Part shown: piece after piece, positions 14,883-25,463 of the stretch
Layout of the letters: each line of letters begins with the position of its first letter
How positions within the stretch are numbered: position 1 is the first letter of the stretch
Assembly: GCF_036373705.1 (NCBI RefSeq)
Contig: NC_089856.1
Coordinates: forward strand, 473,501 to 537,500
Direction: 5' to 3'
Length of the DNA: 64,000 nt
Source: Amia ocellicauda
Taxonomy: Eukaryota; Chordata; Actinopteri; Amiiformes; Amiidae
Notes under the pieces: model-generated
Databases searched by the model: none
Seen by the model: only the letters and a program-made list of their open reading frames with translations
What the model was told of the DNA's origin: nothing
Program-made: the position numbers and the translations under genes

Positions 14883-16257
14883 GCTGAGAAAGGAGGGGGG
14901 TTAGTGAGAGACAGTCCAGTCCAGCGGGGTCTCGGCCCCGGTCCTGAGAGACACAGTCCAGTGGGGTCTCGGCCCTGGTCCTAAAGAGCTCCACTACAAT
15001 TGACTCTTAACAGGGTCCACTGATGTAGCTTAATTAGTACAAGTTGACCCACAACCCAGTCCATATAGATGATCAGGGGAACGGACCCAACTACAGGTCA
15101 ATTACAGTCTTTACACACGTTTGGTTTTCCAACAAAGCTACTCATTAACAAAGTACAATCAGTCTCAGGCCTATTAATTCCTGACTCTACGCTGCACCAA
15201 GTCTGGCTTTAAAACAACGCGGTTCACCATAACCGGCCGACAGGAGGGGGTGCAGACCCGATACAGCAGCGAATGCGCGTCTGAGCTCAGCCACGGGCGA
15301 CGAAGCCACACTGATCAGGACCACCCCCCGGAGAGGAGAGCAGGCCTCGATCCGGACCGCGGTGTTTCCTGTCGGCCTCTGCGGGAGAGCCACCCTCTCT
15401 CTCCGGAAAGTCGAGCGAATACAAACGGTCGACATGAGGCGGGCGCAATATTAACACACGGGCTGGACTTCAAGCCATAAAGCCGGTTGACGGCGGGACG
15501 TTTAAGTCAGACACATTTAAAATAAAACCTAAAAACCACCAAGTTCTCCATCACACTAACGCCGATACTTTTAAACACAAACCGGTTTAAACCCGTCACA
15601 CCCCGGGCAGCTTGCGAGCCAGTGAGCGCACCGACGCTCTCCAGCCCGCAGCACAACTTTCCACCGGCACACACACCAGGCTGGGGGAGGGGGCAGGTCA
15701 CACGGCTCCCGGCGCCGGGTCGAGCGGCGCGGGTTTATTTTAAACGCATGAAACATACAGAACCGGTTCGGCCCGGAGGAGCCCGAGCTGACGTCACGAC
15801 CCGACCACCGCGGGGCACCCGCTCAGCAGACCGGAGGAAGGAAGGCTGGGCGGCGCGTCACGGCCATCACTGCTGCCGGAACAATGGAGCCCCGGCCGCC
15901 TCCATTCAAACACCCTCCACCGGAGAGCCGCTCCGGCGCCGCCGCTGCTCTGCCTCCGGCCCCGTGGACCTGTTGCGTGTCCGGACCCCCCTCTCCCCCG
16001 CACGGAGATTCCCCGTCAAAGCCGACCGAGGATTTCAAATCCCGCAACAAGCCGGGCTGCCCAAAACCGCGCAAACACGCAGCTCCGGCTGCCGAGCTCC
16101 AGTCTCTCTTAACCCGCAAAAACACGCACTTCGGAACAAAAACACGGTGCTCAGACGGCGGATGTGCGCGCTGTGGCCGCCCGGCTGCGCAGGGAGGGTG
16201 GAAGCGGTGCGATGGAGGCTCAATTCCCATTAAAACGGTCAACTCGGCGCCGCTCAC
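14883..16257 (-). other. DDX39A 5' intron
   Basis: The coding exon acceptor TTTCTCAG lies just before 14,883, and a GAG/GTGAGC donor falls at 16,258/16,257, leaving a non-coding first exon upstream. The proximal part (14,905-14,985) holds two copies of a 37-40 bp unit AGAGACACAGTCCAGTGGGG that also occurs once near 54,550. From about 15,240 to 16,250 the intron is CpG-rich, an extension of the promoter island. The long plus-strand frames there are GC artefacts without recognisable protein content. Confidence 0.6.
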
Positions 16258-16480
16258 CTCGCAATCGTGCTCCGCGCAAGGCTCCGTCCGCAGCTGCTGC
16301 GGCCCACATGGCCAGGCCCGGTTTATACCCGCTTCCGGAACTGCCGCCCGGGAGACGCCCGGCGTCCCCATTGGCTCACGGACACGTCAATCACATGCAG
16401 ACTCCCCCAGTCCACCCGGGGATTGGCCCTTGTGGGTGTCCATCTCTCCCTCCCTCCGGCTCCGATTGGTTGGGCGATGG
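16258..16480 (-). promoter_or_regulatory. DDX39A promoter and non-coding exon 1
   Basis: On the minus strand a TATAAA string lies at 16,327-16,322, with three CCAAT boxes upstream (seen as ATTGG on the plus strand at 16370-16374, 16422-16426 and 16465-16469). Transcription would start near 16,295, and exon 1 ends at 16,258 with donor GTGAGC. The region is a CpG island, as expected for a housekeeping helicase. Regularly spaced CCAAT boxes suggest NF-Y control. Confidence 0.65.
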
Positions 16481-17480
16481 AGCAAAGGGCGGGCCCTATT
16501 TTACCCGCTCGGAAGTTGTGGCAAACGCCGGGCGACTTGAAAACAACTCTTTGTTTATCGAGTTCTTTTTAAGAAGCCGTCTCGTTTTGGGTCGTTAGAG
16601 TCACCCGTGGCTTCTGGAAAATGTAAAAAATTAAAAAAGAATAGATTTTAATATTATGGATAAATTGCCTTCGCCGGGATTTATTCTCCCGCAGCAGTCT
16701 GTTGTATTTACCCCGTCCTCCCTGGCACACAGGAGGCTCGTTGTTAATATCGCGTGTTTATAGAGTCCCAGTGAGTTTCAGTGCGGTCGGAGTTAGTCTA
16801 ATAATTAATTACTGTGATAATGAAATGTAGCTTATATCCTACATTACAAACCAGTGTAAAACTGACAGGAAATGGTTTAATCGTTGAGCGCACAAGAATG
16901 GTCTATTTCAATCAATAATCTGGAGCAAGAAAAGAAAGAGTACGTTAATAAAGTTGATGTTGTCATTATTAAGAGACTCTTTGTTAGGAAATCTACAGTG
17001 AAACCTATAAACACTATATGCCGCTATATATACTATGTGCCACCAGGCGGCACTGCTCTACCCACAATGCAATGGGAAACGGAGCTGGTTGGTGATGGCT
17101 GAACAGCAGGCCCCAGCTCTCTCCACACTTGTAATGATTTCTTGTACAGCTAAGTCTTTCTGAGGTTATATTTTCCTGTCTTGCTCTCCTGTCTCCTCTC
17201 CTCTCCCCTGCCAAGCCTCCCACCCCCCAACCCCCCCAGCCCGGCCATAGTCCCGAGAGCAGCTGCTAATGTCCCTGTAGTTGTGCCCTTTGTCTTGGGC
17301 CGAGCCGCAGACTCGCCTCTTTGTGTCTGAGCCCCAGAGGCTCCCGACGCCCTGCACAGGGGGCGAGCGCACATCAGAGTGGCGAGGTCTGGCAGCATGG
17401 AGTGGAGGACAACACTGTTGACTCGTGTGGATAGAGGGACAGACAGGGGGACACTATTGAAATAATGAACAATGGAGGAA
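16481..17480. other. Intergenic, no gene seen
   Basis: The GC content falls sharply after 16,560. An AT-rich stretch (16,610-17,040) is followed by about 300 bp of moderate GC. No exon, RNA gene or recognised repeat was found. Confidence 0.5.
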
Positions 17481-17497
17481 AGACTGCAGACAAAACT

Positions 17498-17505
17498 CAG
17501 CTTTA
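17498..17505 (-). terminator. Poly(A) signal of the small unknown gene
   Basis: The minus strand reads AGTAATAAAGCTGAGTTTTG here, a canonical AATAAA followed by a G/T-rich element. It lies about 555 nt after the stop of the small minus-strand gene, so a single 3' UTR is plausible. A GTGAGA string directly after that stop codon (18,055-18,050) could instead be a donor to a separate 3' UTR exon. Confidence 0.5.
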
Positions 17506-18055
17506 TTACTCAGAGTCACAGTGAGCGGTTAGTTATGGTACAGGTCTTATACAGGAGGCTGCAGCGAGTGGGGCTCTGTGTGTGTGACGGTGTGTATGCA
17601 TTTCTGTTTTTCTCTGTGTGTGTGCGTGTGTCTATGTGTGTGTGTTTCTGTGTCTTCAGCTGAAAATACAGGAAGGTGGTCTCCTTGCAGCCCGCTGGTC
17701 GCTCCCTGTGGATGGAGACACACATCATTAGAATCCCACAGGAACAGAACTGGAGAGAAACTACTTGCTCTGCTCCTGCTACTATTAGTGTAGCTGCTCA
17801 CTGCTCTGTCTCTTCTTCTGCTGCTGCTGTCAGTATGGTTAGAGCCCCAGTGGACGGCTCACTGCGTTCTGGAAGGTGGTCCTGGTTACCGGCCTATGCA
17901 TCCTGTGCCCCTTGTGTCCTGTGCCCCCCGTGTCTTGCCCTGAGGCTGTCCCTTTGGGCGCGCAGTGTCCCTCGCCCCGTACTCTCCTTTCCACACCCGC
18001 TAGTCCCTTGCAAGGGGCCCCGTGTTCAATAAATCAACGGACCGATCGATCTCAC

Positions 18056-18656
18056 CTAGACGGTCTCGGGGGAGTCGCCCTCGTGCCCGCTCTCATTGCT
18101 CATCACGCTCTGTGGCCCACTGACCAGTGTGTCCCCCAGTCCCCGCCTGGTCCTGAGCACAGGTCCATTGTAGAAGGCAGCTGGCCCAGCCGGATGGATG
18201 TAGAGAGGGATCTCGTGGTCAGAGGCTGCCTTGGCCTGCTGGCAACAAAGAAATGCTGTTTGTTTGAAAGTGCAGCCCAGTCCAGTCCAGTCCAGCCCAG
18301 TCCAGCCCAGCTGAGTCCAGTCCAGTCCACTCCAGCTTACCTTTCCCAGCCCCTCAGTGCTCCTCCTCCTCAGGGTCTGAAACACACAGACAGCACTGTA
18401 ACATTCAAGCTACTGTGTGTAGTGCATGTGTCTCTGTGTGCAGTGTGTGTGTGTGTGTCTTTGTGCATCTGTGTGTGTGCAGCGTTTGTGTCTGTGTGCA
18501 TGCATGTGTGTGTCTGTGTGCAGCGTGTGTGTCTGTGCAGTGTGTGTGCATACGTGTGTGTGTGTGTGTGTATACGTGTGCAGGTCGGGGTGTCAGACTC
18601 ACAGAGGCAGTCACAACGGTGCACAGAGCACACAGCAGCAACACGGCTACACGCAT
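18056..18656 (-). CDS. Unrecognised small secreted or single-pass membrane protein (89/90 aa)
   Basis: Three phase-0 coding exons can be built. 18656-18603 encodes MRVAVLLLCALCTVVTAS (donor GTGAGT). 18376-18341 encodes TLRRRSTEGLGK (acceptor TTTCAG, donor GTAAGC). 18235-18056 (or from 18238) encodes the last 59-60 residues, containing IPLYIHPAGPAAFYNGPV, and ends SPETV. The last acceptor is a tandem CAGCAG (NAGNAG) that would add or drop one Gln. The first exon is a good signal peptide or a short N-terminal membrane helix followed by Arg-rich stop-transfer residues. There are no cysteines after exon 1. A TATA box lies upstream at 19,410-19,405 and AATAAA downstream. I do not recognise the family and assign no function. 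Alternatives are a peptide-hormone-like precursor (RRR and RTRR are possible dibasic sites), a small integral membrane protein, or a lineage-specific gene. Exon calls rest on splice signals only. Confidence 0.6.
18270..18335. repeat. Short CCAGT tandem repeat
   Basis: About 60 bp of CCAGTCCAGT/CCAGCCCAGT units (5 bp) lie between the second and third coding exons of the small minus-strand gene. Confidence 0.8.
18410..18590. repeat. TG-rich microsatellite
   Basis: Degenerate (TG)n with TGCAG and TGCAT interruptions on the plus strand lies in the first coding intron of the small minus-strand gene. Confidence 0.85.
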
Positions 18657-18794
18657 GACTGGTCAGCTGAACTACAGCATGCAACACACCACCGCACATA
18701 GAAGGAAACCACAAGAATTCACAATCAATATGCTAAAATCCTCACCATGTATCATCGTTATTGTTCCTCAGAGTAACTCAGTTAAGAATAAGTC

Positions 18795-19290
18795 AGTTCT
18801 GTGATGTCACAATAATATTATTATTATTTATCTCTTAGCAGACGCACATATCCAGGGCGACTAACAAAATATAAGAGCAATACAAAGTGCAATAACACAG
18901 CGCAGTTCAGAGCATAATGCAATTACAAGTTCCAAATTACACAGTGTATAGGACAATGTACAGTAAACACAGAATACAGAAAAGCTAATAAGAGCCGACA
19001 TCATTAAGAGCTCAGGTGAAGGGGGCAGAGGGGAAATCCATAAAAACAACACAAGGACTAGCAATGCAAAAGCGAGAAGTATGAAGAAAACATTATGCAA
19101 GTGCAATTTTACAGGAGAGCTGAGCCACACAGGAATAAACAACTAAATTACAGGTACAGTCTGTCAATATAATAATAATCATTCTTCTTACTATAAAGCA
19201 TTAGAGTTGTTGATGTCACAGTGAATGCCTTAATCTCTGTAAGTCACCTTGGATAAAAGCAGGAGATGAAACAATAGCTACCAGCAGTCA
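18795..19290. repeat. Decayed L2/SINE-like dispersed repeat
   Basis: The string TTAGCAGACGCACATATCCAGGGCGACTAACA near 18,836, and GTAAGTCACCTTGGATAAAAGC near 19,240 in opposite sense, resemble the conserved tail of fish L2/V-SINE repeats. The copy lies in the 5' intron of the small minus-strand gene and is too worn to bound precisely. Confidence 0.4.
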
Positions 19291-19334
19291 TTATTAATAT
19301 TATATCGTCATTATCGTCATTAATATTGTCTCAC

Positions 19335-19415
19335 CTGTGGTGTCCTGTGAGTGCGGCGGTGCAGGTGAGGTCAGGTGAGTGTGCGTCTCTCTTCTGGACA
19401 GACCTTTATACCTGC
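19335..19415 (-). promoter_or_regulatory. TATA promoter and non-coding exon 1 of the small unknown gene
   Basis: The minus strand has GGTATAAAGG, with TATAAA at 19,410-19,405, about 25-30 bp before a likely start site near 19,380. A short 5' UTR exon would end at 19,335 with donor CAG/GTGAGA and splice to an acceptor just before 18,656 (AG-ending candidates within the 25 nt upstream of the ATG). A clear TATA box with a short leader is typical of tissue-restricted genes. Confidence 0.5.
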
Positions 19416-19714
19416 ACCCTCACCCCCTGCTCCCCCGCCTGGCTGTGGGGACTTTCCATCCTCTCCCAGGTGCTGGTGCTGGTGGGGGGGGTGTTGTTGG
19501 GGGGGTGTCAATTAAAAACATAAATCAAAAGCAGAATTCTGAGGCTCTCTCCCTGACCCTGGGGGAGACGAGCGTGTCTGGGTGTGCCAGGCTGGTTGGC
19601 ACAGAGAGAAAGGGTGTGTGTGTGGGGGGGGCAGGCCACAGGAACGTCGGTGAGGAGCCGCGGGGGGGGAGAGTACTGAGGCTCCATTAATCACAGCTTC
19701 TGTCTCTGTCTGAT

Positions 19715-20250
19715 TGTGATTGCAGTCTTTGTGTGAGTGTGTCGGGGTCAGTGTTATCTGTGTGTGTATAGTGTGTGCATGTGTGGGCTAGTGTCCTTGT
19801 GTGTTTGTCTGAGTGTCGCAGTGTGCACGGTGTGTTTGCGTGTGTGTGCATGTCAGATTGTCAGTATGTGTCACAACATGTGCAATTCATTGTGTATTTG
19901 TATGTGTGTGTGTGTTTGTGTCAGATGGCAATGTTTGTGTATATATGTGTGTGGCAGTGTGAGTGTGTCTGTGTATGTGCATGTGTGTGCGTGTGAGTGT
20001 GTCTGTGTTTTTGTGTCTCTGTGTGCATGTGAGTGTGTCTGTGTGCATGTGCATGAGTAACAGTGTTTGTCTGTGTGGGTGTGAGTGTGAGTGTGTGTGA
20101 GAGTGTGTCAGGGTGTCAGTGTTTGTGTGTGGGTGTGTAAGTGTGTGTGTCTCAGTGCGTGTCAGGGTGTCAGTATTAGTTTGTTTGTGACTGTCAAGAT
20201 TTCTGTGTGCGTGTGAGTGTATCACTGTGTGTGTGTCAGTGTGGTTGCAC
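19715..20250. repeat. GT-rich minisatellite or microsatellite
   Basis: Degenerate (TG)n with recurring GTGTCTGTGTG, GCATGTGAG and GTGTCAGTGT blocks, about 535 bp long. No stop-free frame here is credible as coding. It lies between the small minus-strand gene and the 3' end of the LRRC8E-like gene. Confidence 0.9.
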
Positions 20251-20289
20251 AATCAAAGGTAATAATACTACAGAAACATCTGATACTAA

Positions 20290-20939
20290 AATATTAATAT
20301 TTATTAAAAGATCTACAAAAATACAGTAGGTGAAAGTGCCTTGAGTTAGTTCACATCAGTGAGTTCTGCGACTGTTATCGGCCTGGTTTATCAATGCCTT
20401 GCCTCCCCCTCGCTATGTTAATCTCTCTGGGGACACGCACAAAACACACCACTGCACACCACCACACACCCGCACTGCGCTCCCCATCAACTACAACCAG
20501 ATTTTAAGATGTTACATTGCTTTTGTTTTATTCTTCTTACTGCCTTCCGTAGATATGTAATATTTATGAGATTTTAAATGACCTAAATCTCATGAATAGT
20601 GAACCCCCCCCGCCCCCCCGCGCTGCTGCCCCCCCCACGCTGCTGCCCCCCTATCCCAGGGCTGGGCAGGAGCCGCAACATGTCCCACCGCAGCCCCGAA
20701 CGCTGCCTGAGAGAGGTATTTTAATCCAGTTAATAACAGGGCAGCAACATCAGCTGACAGAGACCTGCGTCTTCTTGTGCAACAGCAGAGTAAACAGGGT
20801 GAGCTGAGTCCAACAACAGTCAGACAGTCTGTGTGCGTCTGTCAGTCTATCGGTCAGGCAGTCAGTGTGTCAGTCATCAGTGTGTTAGTCAGTCAGTGTG
20901 TTATTCAGTCAGTATGTCAGTCAGTCAGTGTGTCAGTCT
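20290..20939 (-). terminator. 3' UTR and candidate poly(A) signals of the LRRC8E-like gene
   Basis: Minus-strand AATAAA strings occur at 20,532-20,527 and 20,306-20,301, about 410 and 635 nt after the stop. The first 120 nt of the UTR is an ACTGACTGAC-type tandem repeat (GTCAGTCAGT on the plus strand, 20,815-20,940) that abuts the stop codon. Confidence 0.5.
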
Positions 20940-23900
20940 CTATATCTGAGACTCCAGCGCCCAGAAGGACAGCAGCTGGGCGGCAGTGGGAGTGGGAGTG
21001 GGAGTGGGGGGCGGGGAGTCGGGAATAGGGGCGTCTGGAGGTCTGGGGGTCTCAGGGCTGGGCAGGAGGCTCGGGAGGGTCGGTGGGCACAGGGGGGGCA
21101 TGGTGGGCGCAGTGGTGAGGGGTCGCAGCAGGGCGTCGCGGGTGGCGGGGGGCAGAGAGCGCATCAGCCAGTCCTCCGCCAGCAGCCCCGGCTTCCTGAG
21201 GGAGGGGCAGAGCGCCAGGGAGGCGGGCAGGGCCTCCAGGCAGTTGCCCCTCACATCCAGCCGGGCCAGCAGGGGCAGGGCGGGCAGGCCTGGGGGCAGG
21301 GCGCTCAGCGCGTTCCAGCCCAGCAAGAGTGAGCGCAGGCAGGGGCAGCCACACAGCAGGTGGGGGGGCAGGGACTCCAGGTGGTTGTGGGACAGGTCGA
21401 GCTCGGCCATCGCCCCCCCTAGGCCCAGCTCGGCACCCAGCTCCCCCAGCCGGTTGTGGGACAGGTCGAGGCAGCGCAGGCGGGGCAGGGCGAGCAGGGC
21501 AGGGGGCACCGCCTCCAGCTGGTTGTGTGATAGGTCGAGCCGCTCCAGCGCGCGCAGCAGGGCCAGGCCGGGCGGCAGCCTCGGTAGACGGTTGTGCGCC
21601 AGGTGGAGTGAGGCCAGGCGGGGCAGGCGGCTCAGCCCCAGCAGCTCCTCCGGTGAGCGCAGCGCATTGCAGGCGAGGTCCAGGTTCTGCAGGGCCTGCA
21701 GGCTGAGCACCGGCGCCGGGAGGCTCTCCAGCTCGCAGCTGCGCAGCACCAGCTCCGCCAGACCGCCCCCCCCCAGCCGCCGCAGCCCCCCCAGCGCCAC
21801 CAGCCGTGCGCCATCGTTGTGTACCTCCAGTCGGACCAGGGAGCCCCCCAGCTCGCCCAGCTCCCCCGGGATGCGGCGCAGAGAGCAGCGCAGTGACAAC
21901 ACGCGCAGCCGGCGCAGCCCCCCAAGCGGCCCGAGTGCCAGGCCCCGCCCCCTCCCCCCCCCAGCCTCGGCAAACAGCCCCCCCCCGCTCAGGTGCAGCT
22001 CCCGCAGGCCCCCCAGGCGGCACACCCAGCCCGGGACCTGTGCCGTCTCGGACACACGCAGGTGCAGCACCTCCAGTCTCTCTTGCAGCACCGCCAGGCC
22101 TGCGGGGTCCAGCAGGGGGCAGCAGTCATACAGGTGCAGCTCTCTGGGAGAGGGAGAGAGAGAACGAGGGAGGAGAGGGGGAGGGAGAGTTTGGGAAGCA
22201 ATTAGTATTGAAATCAAGCAACTCCATCATGCACTCCCACGGCTCCCTCCACCTCCGTACCTCAGGCTGATGAGCTGGCGCAGCGGGGCGCTCAGCCGGG
22301 CTCGGGGGATGAGCTCCAGCTTCAGGACCTGCAGGTGCTGCTGGGCGAACAGCGCAGGGGGTAGGCAGGGCAGCGCACACAGGTGCAGGGTGGGCCGGCC
22401 CTGGGGGTCCCGGAACGTCAGGCCGCGTAGCCGCTCCGCTCCCCCAGCGCCCCCCCGGGCCAGCAGGCGCGTCTCGCTGCGGTGGGACAGGAAGGTGGCG
22501 ATGCGGCGGGGGGGCAGGGGGTCCGACTGGTCGGCCAGGTGCAGCAGGAAGGCGAAGTCGTTGGTGACGTCGGGCACGTCGCACACCAGGGCGTTCTCCT
22601 CCCGCAGCCGCGCAAACGAGTACCGGCGCAGGGGCCTGGAGGGGTGGCACCAGACACGCCAACACAGCACGCAACACGCCAAAACAGCACACAGAACAGG
22701 GAAACATGAACACATCTCAGTGTGAGGGAGAGGAGAGAATGGCACCATCCAGAACACACACACTCACACGCACACACACACACACTCACACGTGTACCTG
22801 CTACAGATCCAGCCCAGTGTGTAGAGAGCCAGCAGGCCGTACACACACACCAGCGTCAGGTAGACGAGCTGCAGTTTGCGCAGCGTGGTGCCGAACTCGT
22901 GTGCACAGAGGAAGGTGCTGTACCCCGTGAGTGCGTGCAGCAGCGGGGCGCTGTGCTCCGTGTGAGGGGCGCGGCACTCATGGCTGAAGGACAGGGAGCC
23001 CAGCAAGGGCGTCGTGTAGCACAGGATCACAGCGCAGTGCACCAGCTTGAACACAGTCTGCGCCACATACACCTGCACACAGACACAGAGCACTGCAGCG
23101 CAGGTTACCAGCACACAGACACAGAGCACTGCAGCACAGCACACCTGCACATAGACACAGAGCACTGCAGCACTGCACACCTGCATACAGACACAGAGCA
23201 CTGCAGCACAGCACACCTGCACACAGACACAGAGCACTGCAGCACTGCACACCTGCATACAGACACAGAGCACTGCAGCGCAGGTTACCACCACACAGAC
23301 ACAGAGCACTGCAGCACAGCACACCTGCATACAGACACAGAGCACTGCAGCACAGCACACCTGCACACAGACACAGAGCACTGCAGCACAGCAGACCTGC
23401 ACATAGACACAGAGCACTGCAGCGCAGGTTACCAGCACACAGACACAGAGCACTGCAGCACTGCACACCTGCACACAGACACAGAGCACTGCAGCACAGC
23501 ACACCTGCACATAGACACAGAGCACTGCAGCACTGCACACCTGCATACAGACACAGAGCACTGCAGCGCAGGTTACCAGCACACAGACACAGAGCACTGC
23601 AGCACTGCACACCTGCACATAGACACAGAGCACTGCAGCACAGCAGACCTGCACATAGACACAGAGCACTGCAGCGCAGGTTACCAGCACACAGACACAG
23701 AGCACTGCAGCACAGCACACCTGCACACAGACACAGAGCACTGCAGCACAGCACACCTGCACATAGACACAGAGCACTGCAGCACTGCACACCTGCATAC
23801 AGACACAGAGCACTGCAGCGCAGGTTACCAGCACACAGACACAGAGCACTGCAGCACTGCACACCTGCACACAGACACAGAGCACTGCAGCGCAGGTTAC

Positions 23901-25462
23901 CAGCACACAGACACAGTGCACTGTAGCACTGCACACCTGCATACAGACACAGAGCACTGCAGCACTGCACACCTGCATACAGACACAGAGCACTGCAGCG
24001 CAGGTTACCAGCACACAGACACAGAGCACTGCAGCACAGCACACCTGCATACAGACACAGAGCACTGCAGCGCAGGTTACCAGCACACAGACACAGAGCA
24101 CTGCACACCTGCACACAGACACAGAGCACTGCAGCGCAGGTTACCAGCACACAGACACAGAGCACTGCAGCACAGCACACCTGCACACAGACACAGAGCA
24201 CTGCAGCGCAGGTTACCAGCACACAGACACAGAGCACTGCCGCACAGCACACCTGCACACAGACACAGAGCACTGCAGCACTGCACACCTGCACACAGAC
24301 ACAGAGCACTGCAGCACAGCACACCTGCACATAGACACAGAGCACTGCAGCACTGCACACCTGCATACAGACACAGAGCACTGCAGCGCAGGTTACCAGC
24401 ACACAGACACAGAGCACTGCAGCGCAGGGCAGTACAGCACAGTGCAGTGCATACAGACAGAGCAGTGCAGACACTGACCTTGTAGACGATGTCCCCCCCC
24501 TCGCTGTGCGCCCGGAACCTGCGGACCCTCTCGAACAGCGCCCGTGCCTGCTCCCCGTCACTGCGCTCCAGCCGGGGGGGTGGCGGTGGGGCGGCGACGC
24601 GGGGGGGTGGGGACAGCGAGGACAGGGAGGAGGAGCAGGAGGACTGGGGGGGGGGACACACGAAGGAAGAGGCGGCCGCAGTTGCGGGTCGGGTCAACAG
24701 GGGGCTGTCTGTGCCCAGGTCCAGGCTGGGACCCCCTGCACGTGAGAGAGAGAGAGACGGGGAGGAGGACAGAGAGGAAGACAAAGAGCAGGTGGAGGAG
24801 GACAGGGAGGGTCCGCTCCCTGCCTCTCCCTCCCTCGCCCTCCCTGTCTCTCCCGCTCCCTCCCTCCCCGTCCCCGTCTCCGCCTCTGTGTCCGCTTCGC
24901 TGTCCTGCCAGGCGGTGTGGGACAGCGCCCGCGAGGTCCAGGGTGACTCGAAGCACTTGCCCAGTATGACACTGAAGTGCTCCAGGCGGGCGGCGGTCTT
25001 GGGGTAGCGCAGCCACACGCTGCCCCCTGCCAGCAGCAGCAGGGAGTGCAGCAGCGCCAGGTAGGGGAAATAGCGGCTGTGCCAGGGCAGGGCGCTGTGG
25101 TAGCACACCTGGCTCACGTACAGGTACTGCTGGTAGTCCAGGTGAGTGCGGCGCCCAATGGGGGGAGGCGGAGGCATGGTTGGGGCGGGGGGCTGGGCAC
25201 TGGGGGTGGTGGTATGAGGGTCTGGGGAGCCGGCCAGCGGCTGCGGGCGGCTCTTGCTATGGTTGTGTCTGGTGGGGGGGTCGCAGGGCAGGCACACCAC
25301 CTGGTCCCGGGACAGCAGCAGCGTGCTGGACAGCAGGGACACACACAGCAGCAGCACCAGCAGGTGCTCCATGAACACGTCCCACCAGGGCTTCAGCAGC
25401 CTGCCCCCCCCCGGGCCGCCCCGCCACTCCCCCAGCGATACCAGCTCTGTCAGCGTGAACAT
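20940..25462 (-). CDS. lrrc8e: Volume-regulated anion channel subunit, LRRC8E-like
   Basis: There are four coding exons, in transcript order: 25462-24479, 23072-22798, 22635-22261 and 22143-20940. The phases join to 945 codons plus stop. LRRC8 subunits form hexameric volume-regulated chloride/osmolyte channels of the plasma membrane, with LRRC8A obligatory. Visible parts: N-terminal helix and LLKPWWDVFMEHL, TM1 (about 30-50), a Cys-bearing first extracellular loop, TM2 (YFPYLALLHSLLLLAGGSVW), GKCFESPWTSRALS, a long Ser/Glu/Pro-rich cytoplasmic loop, EQARALFERVRRF, TM3-TM4 (exon 2), RRYSFARLREENALV, then about 16 leucine-rich repeats. HNDGARLVAL and the KPGLLAEDWL ending match LRRC8E best. Human LRRC8E is 796 aa; most of the extra length is in the TM2-TM3 loop and the C-terminal tail. 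Exon 2 opens exactly at the edge of a 36-bp minisatellite. GC content is very high, so antisense frames are long but spurious. Confidence 0.93.
23073..24440 (-). repeat. 36-bp minisatellite filling the LRRC8E-like intron 1
   Basis: About 38 copies of a 36-bp unit. Successive AGACACAGAG strings at 23,081, 23,117 and 23,153 are exactly 36 apart. Three unit types alternate: one ends CAGGTTACCAGCAC, one CAGCACACCTGCAC and one CACTGCACACCTGCAT. On the transcribed (minus) strand each unit reads CTGTGTCTGTGTGCAG/GTG, that is, a pyrimidine-containing tract plus AG. The last unit supplies the actual 3' splice site of exon 2 at 23,073/23,072. Confidence 0.95.
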
Positions 25463-25463
25463 C

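Noticed and set aside
15622-16540. Overlapping long frames on both strands upstream of DDX39A
   Set aside because: CpG-island composition gives open frames on both strands at once. None shows a domain, and the region fits promoter, exon 1 and intron 1.
20986-22725. A 579-codon plus-strand frame opposite the LRRC8E leucine-rich repeats
   Set aside because: It is the GC-rich antisense shadow of a well-supported coding exon and has no recognisable domain.
22722-24485. Long frames in both directions through the 36-bp array (HTDTEHCSTAHL and SALCLCAGN repeats)
   Set aside because: The unit length is a multiple of three and lacks stops, so several frames stay open. Only the possible in-frame splice extension of LRRC8E is kept, as a finding.
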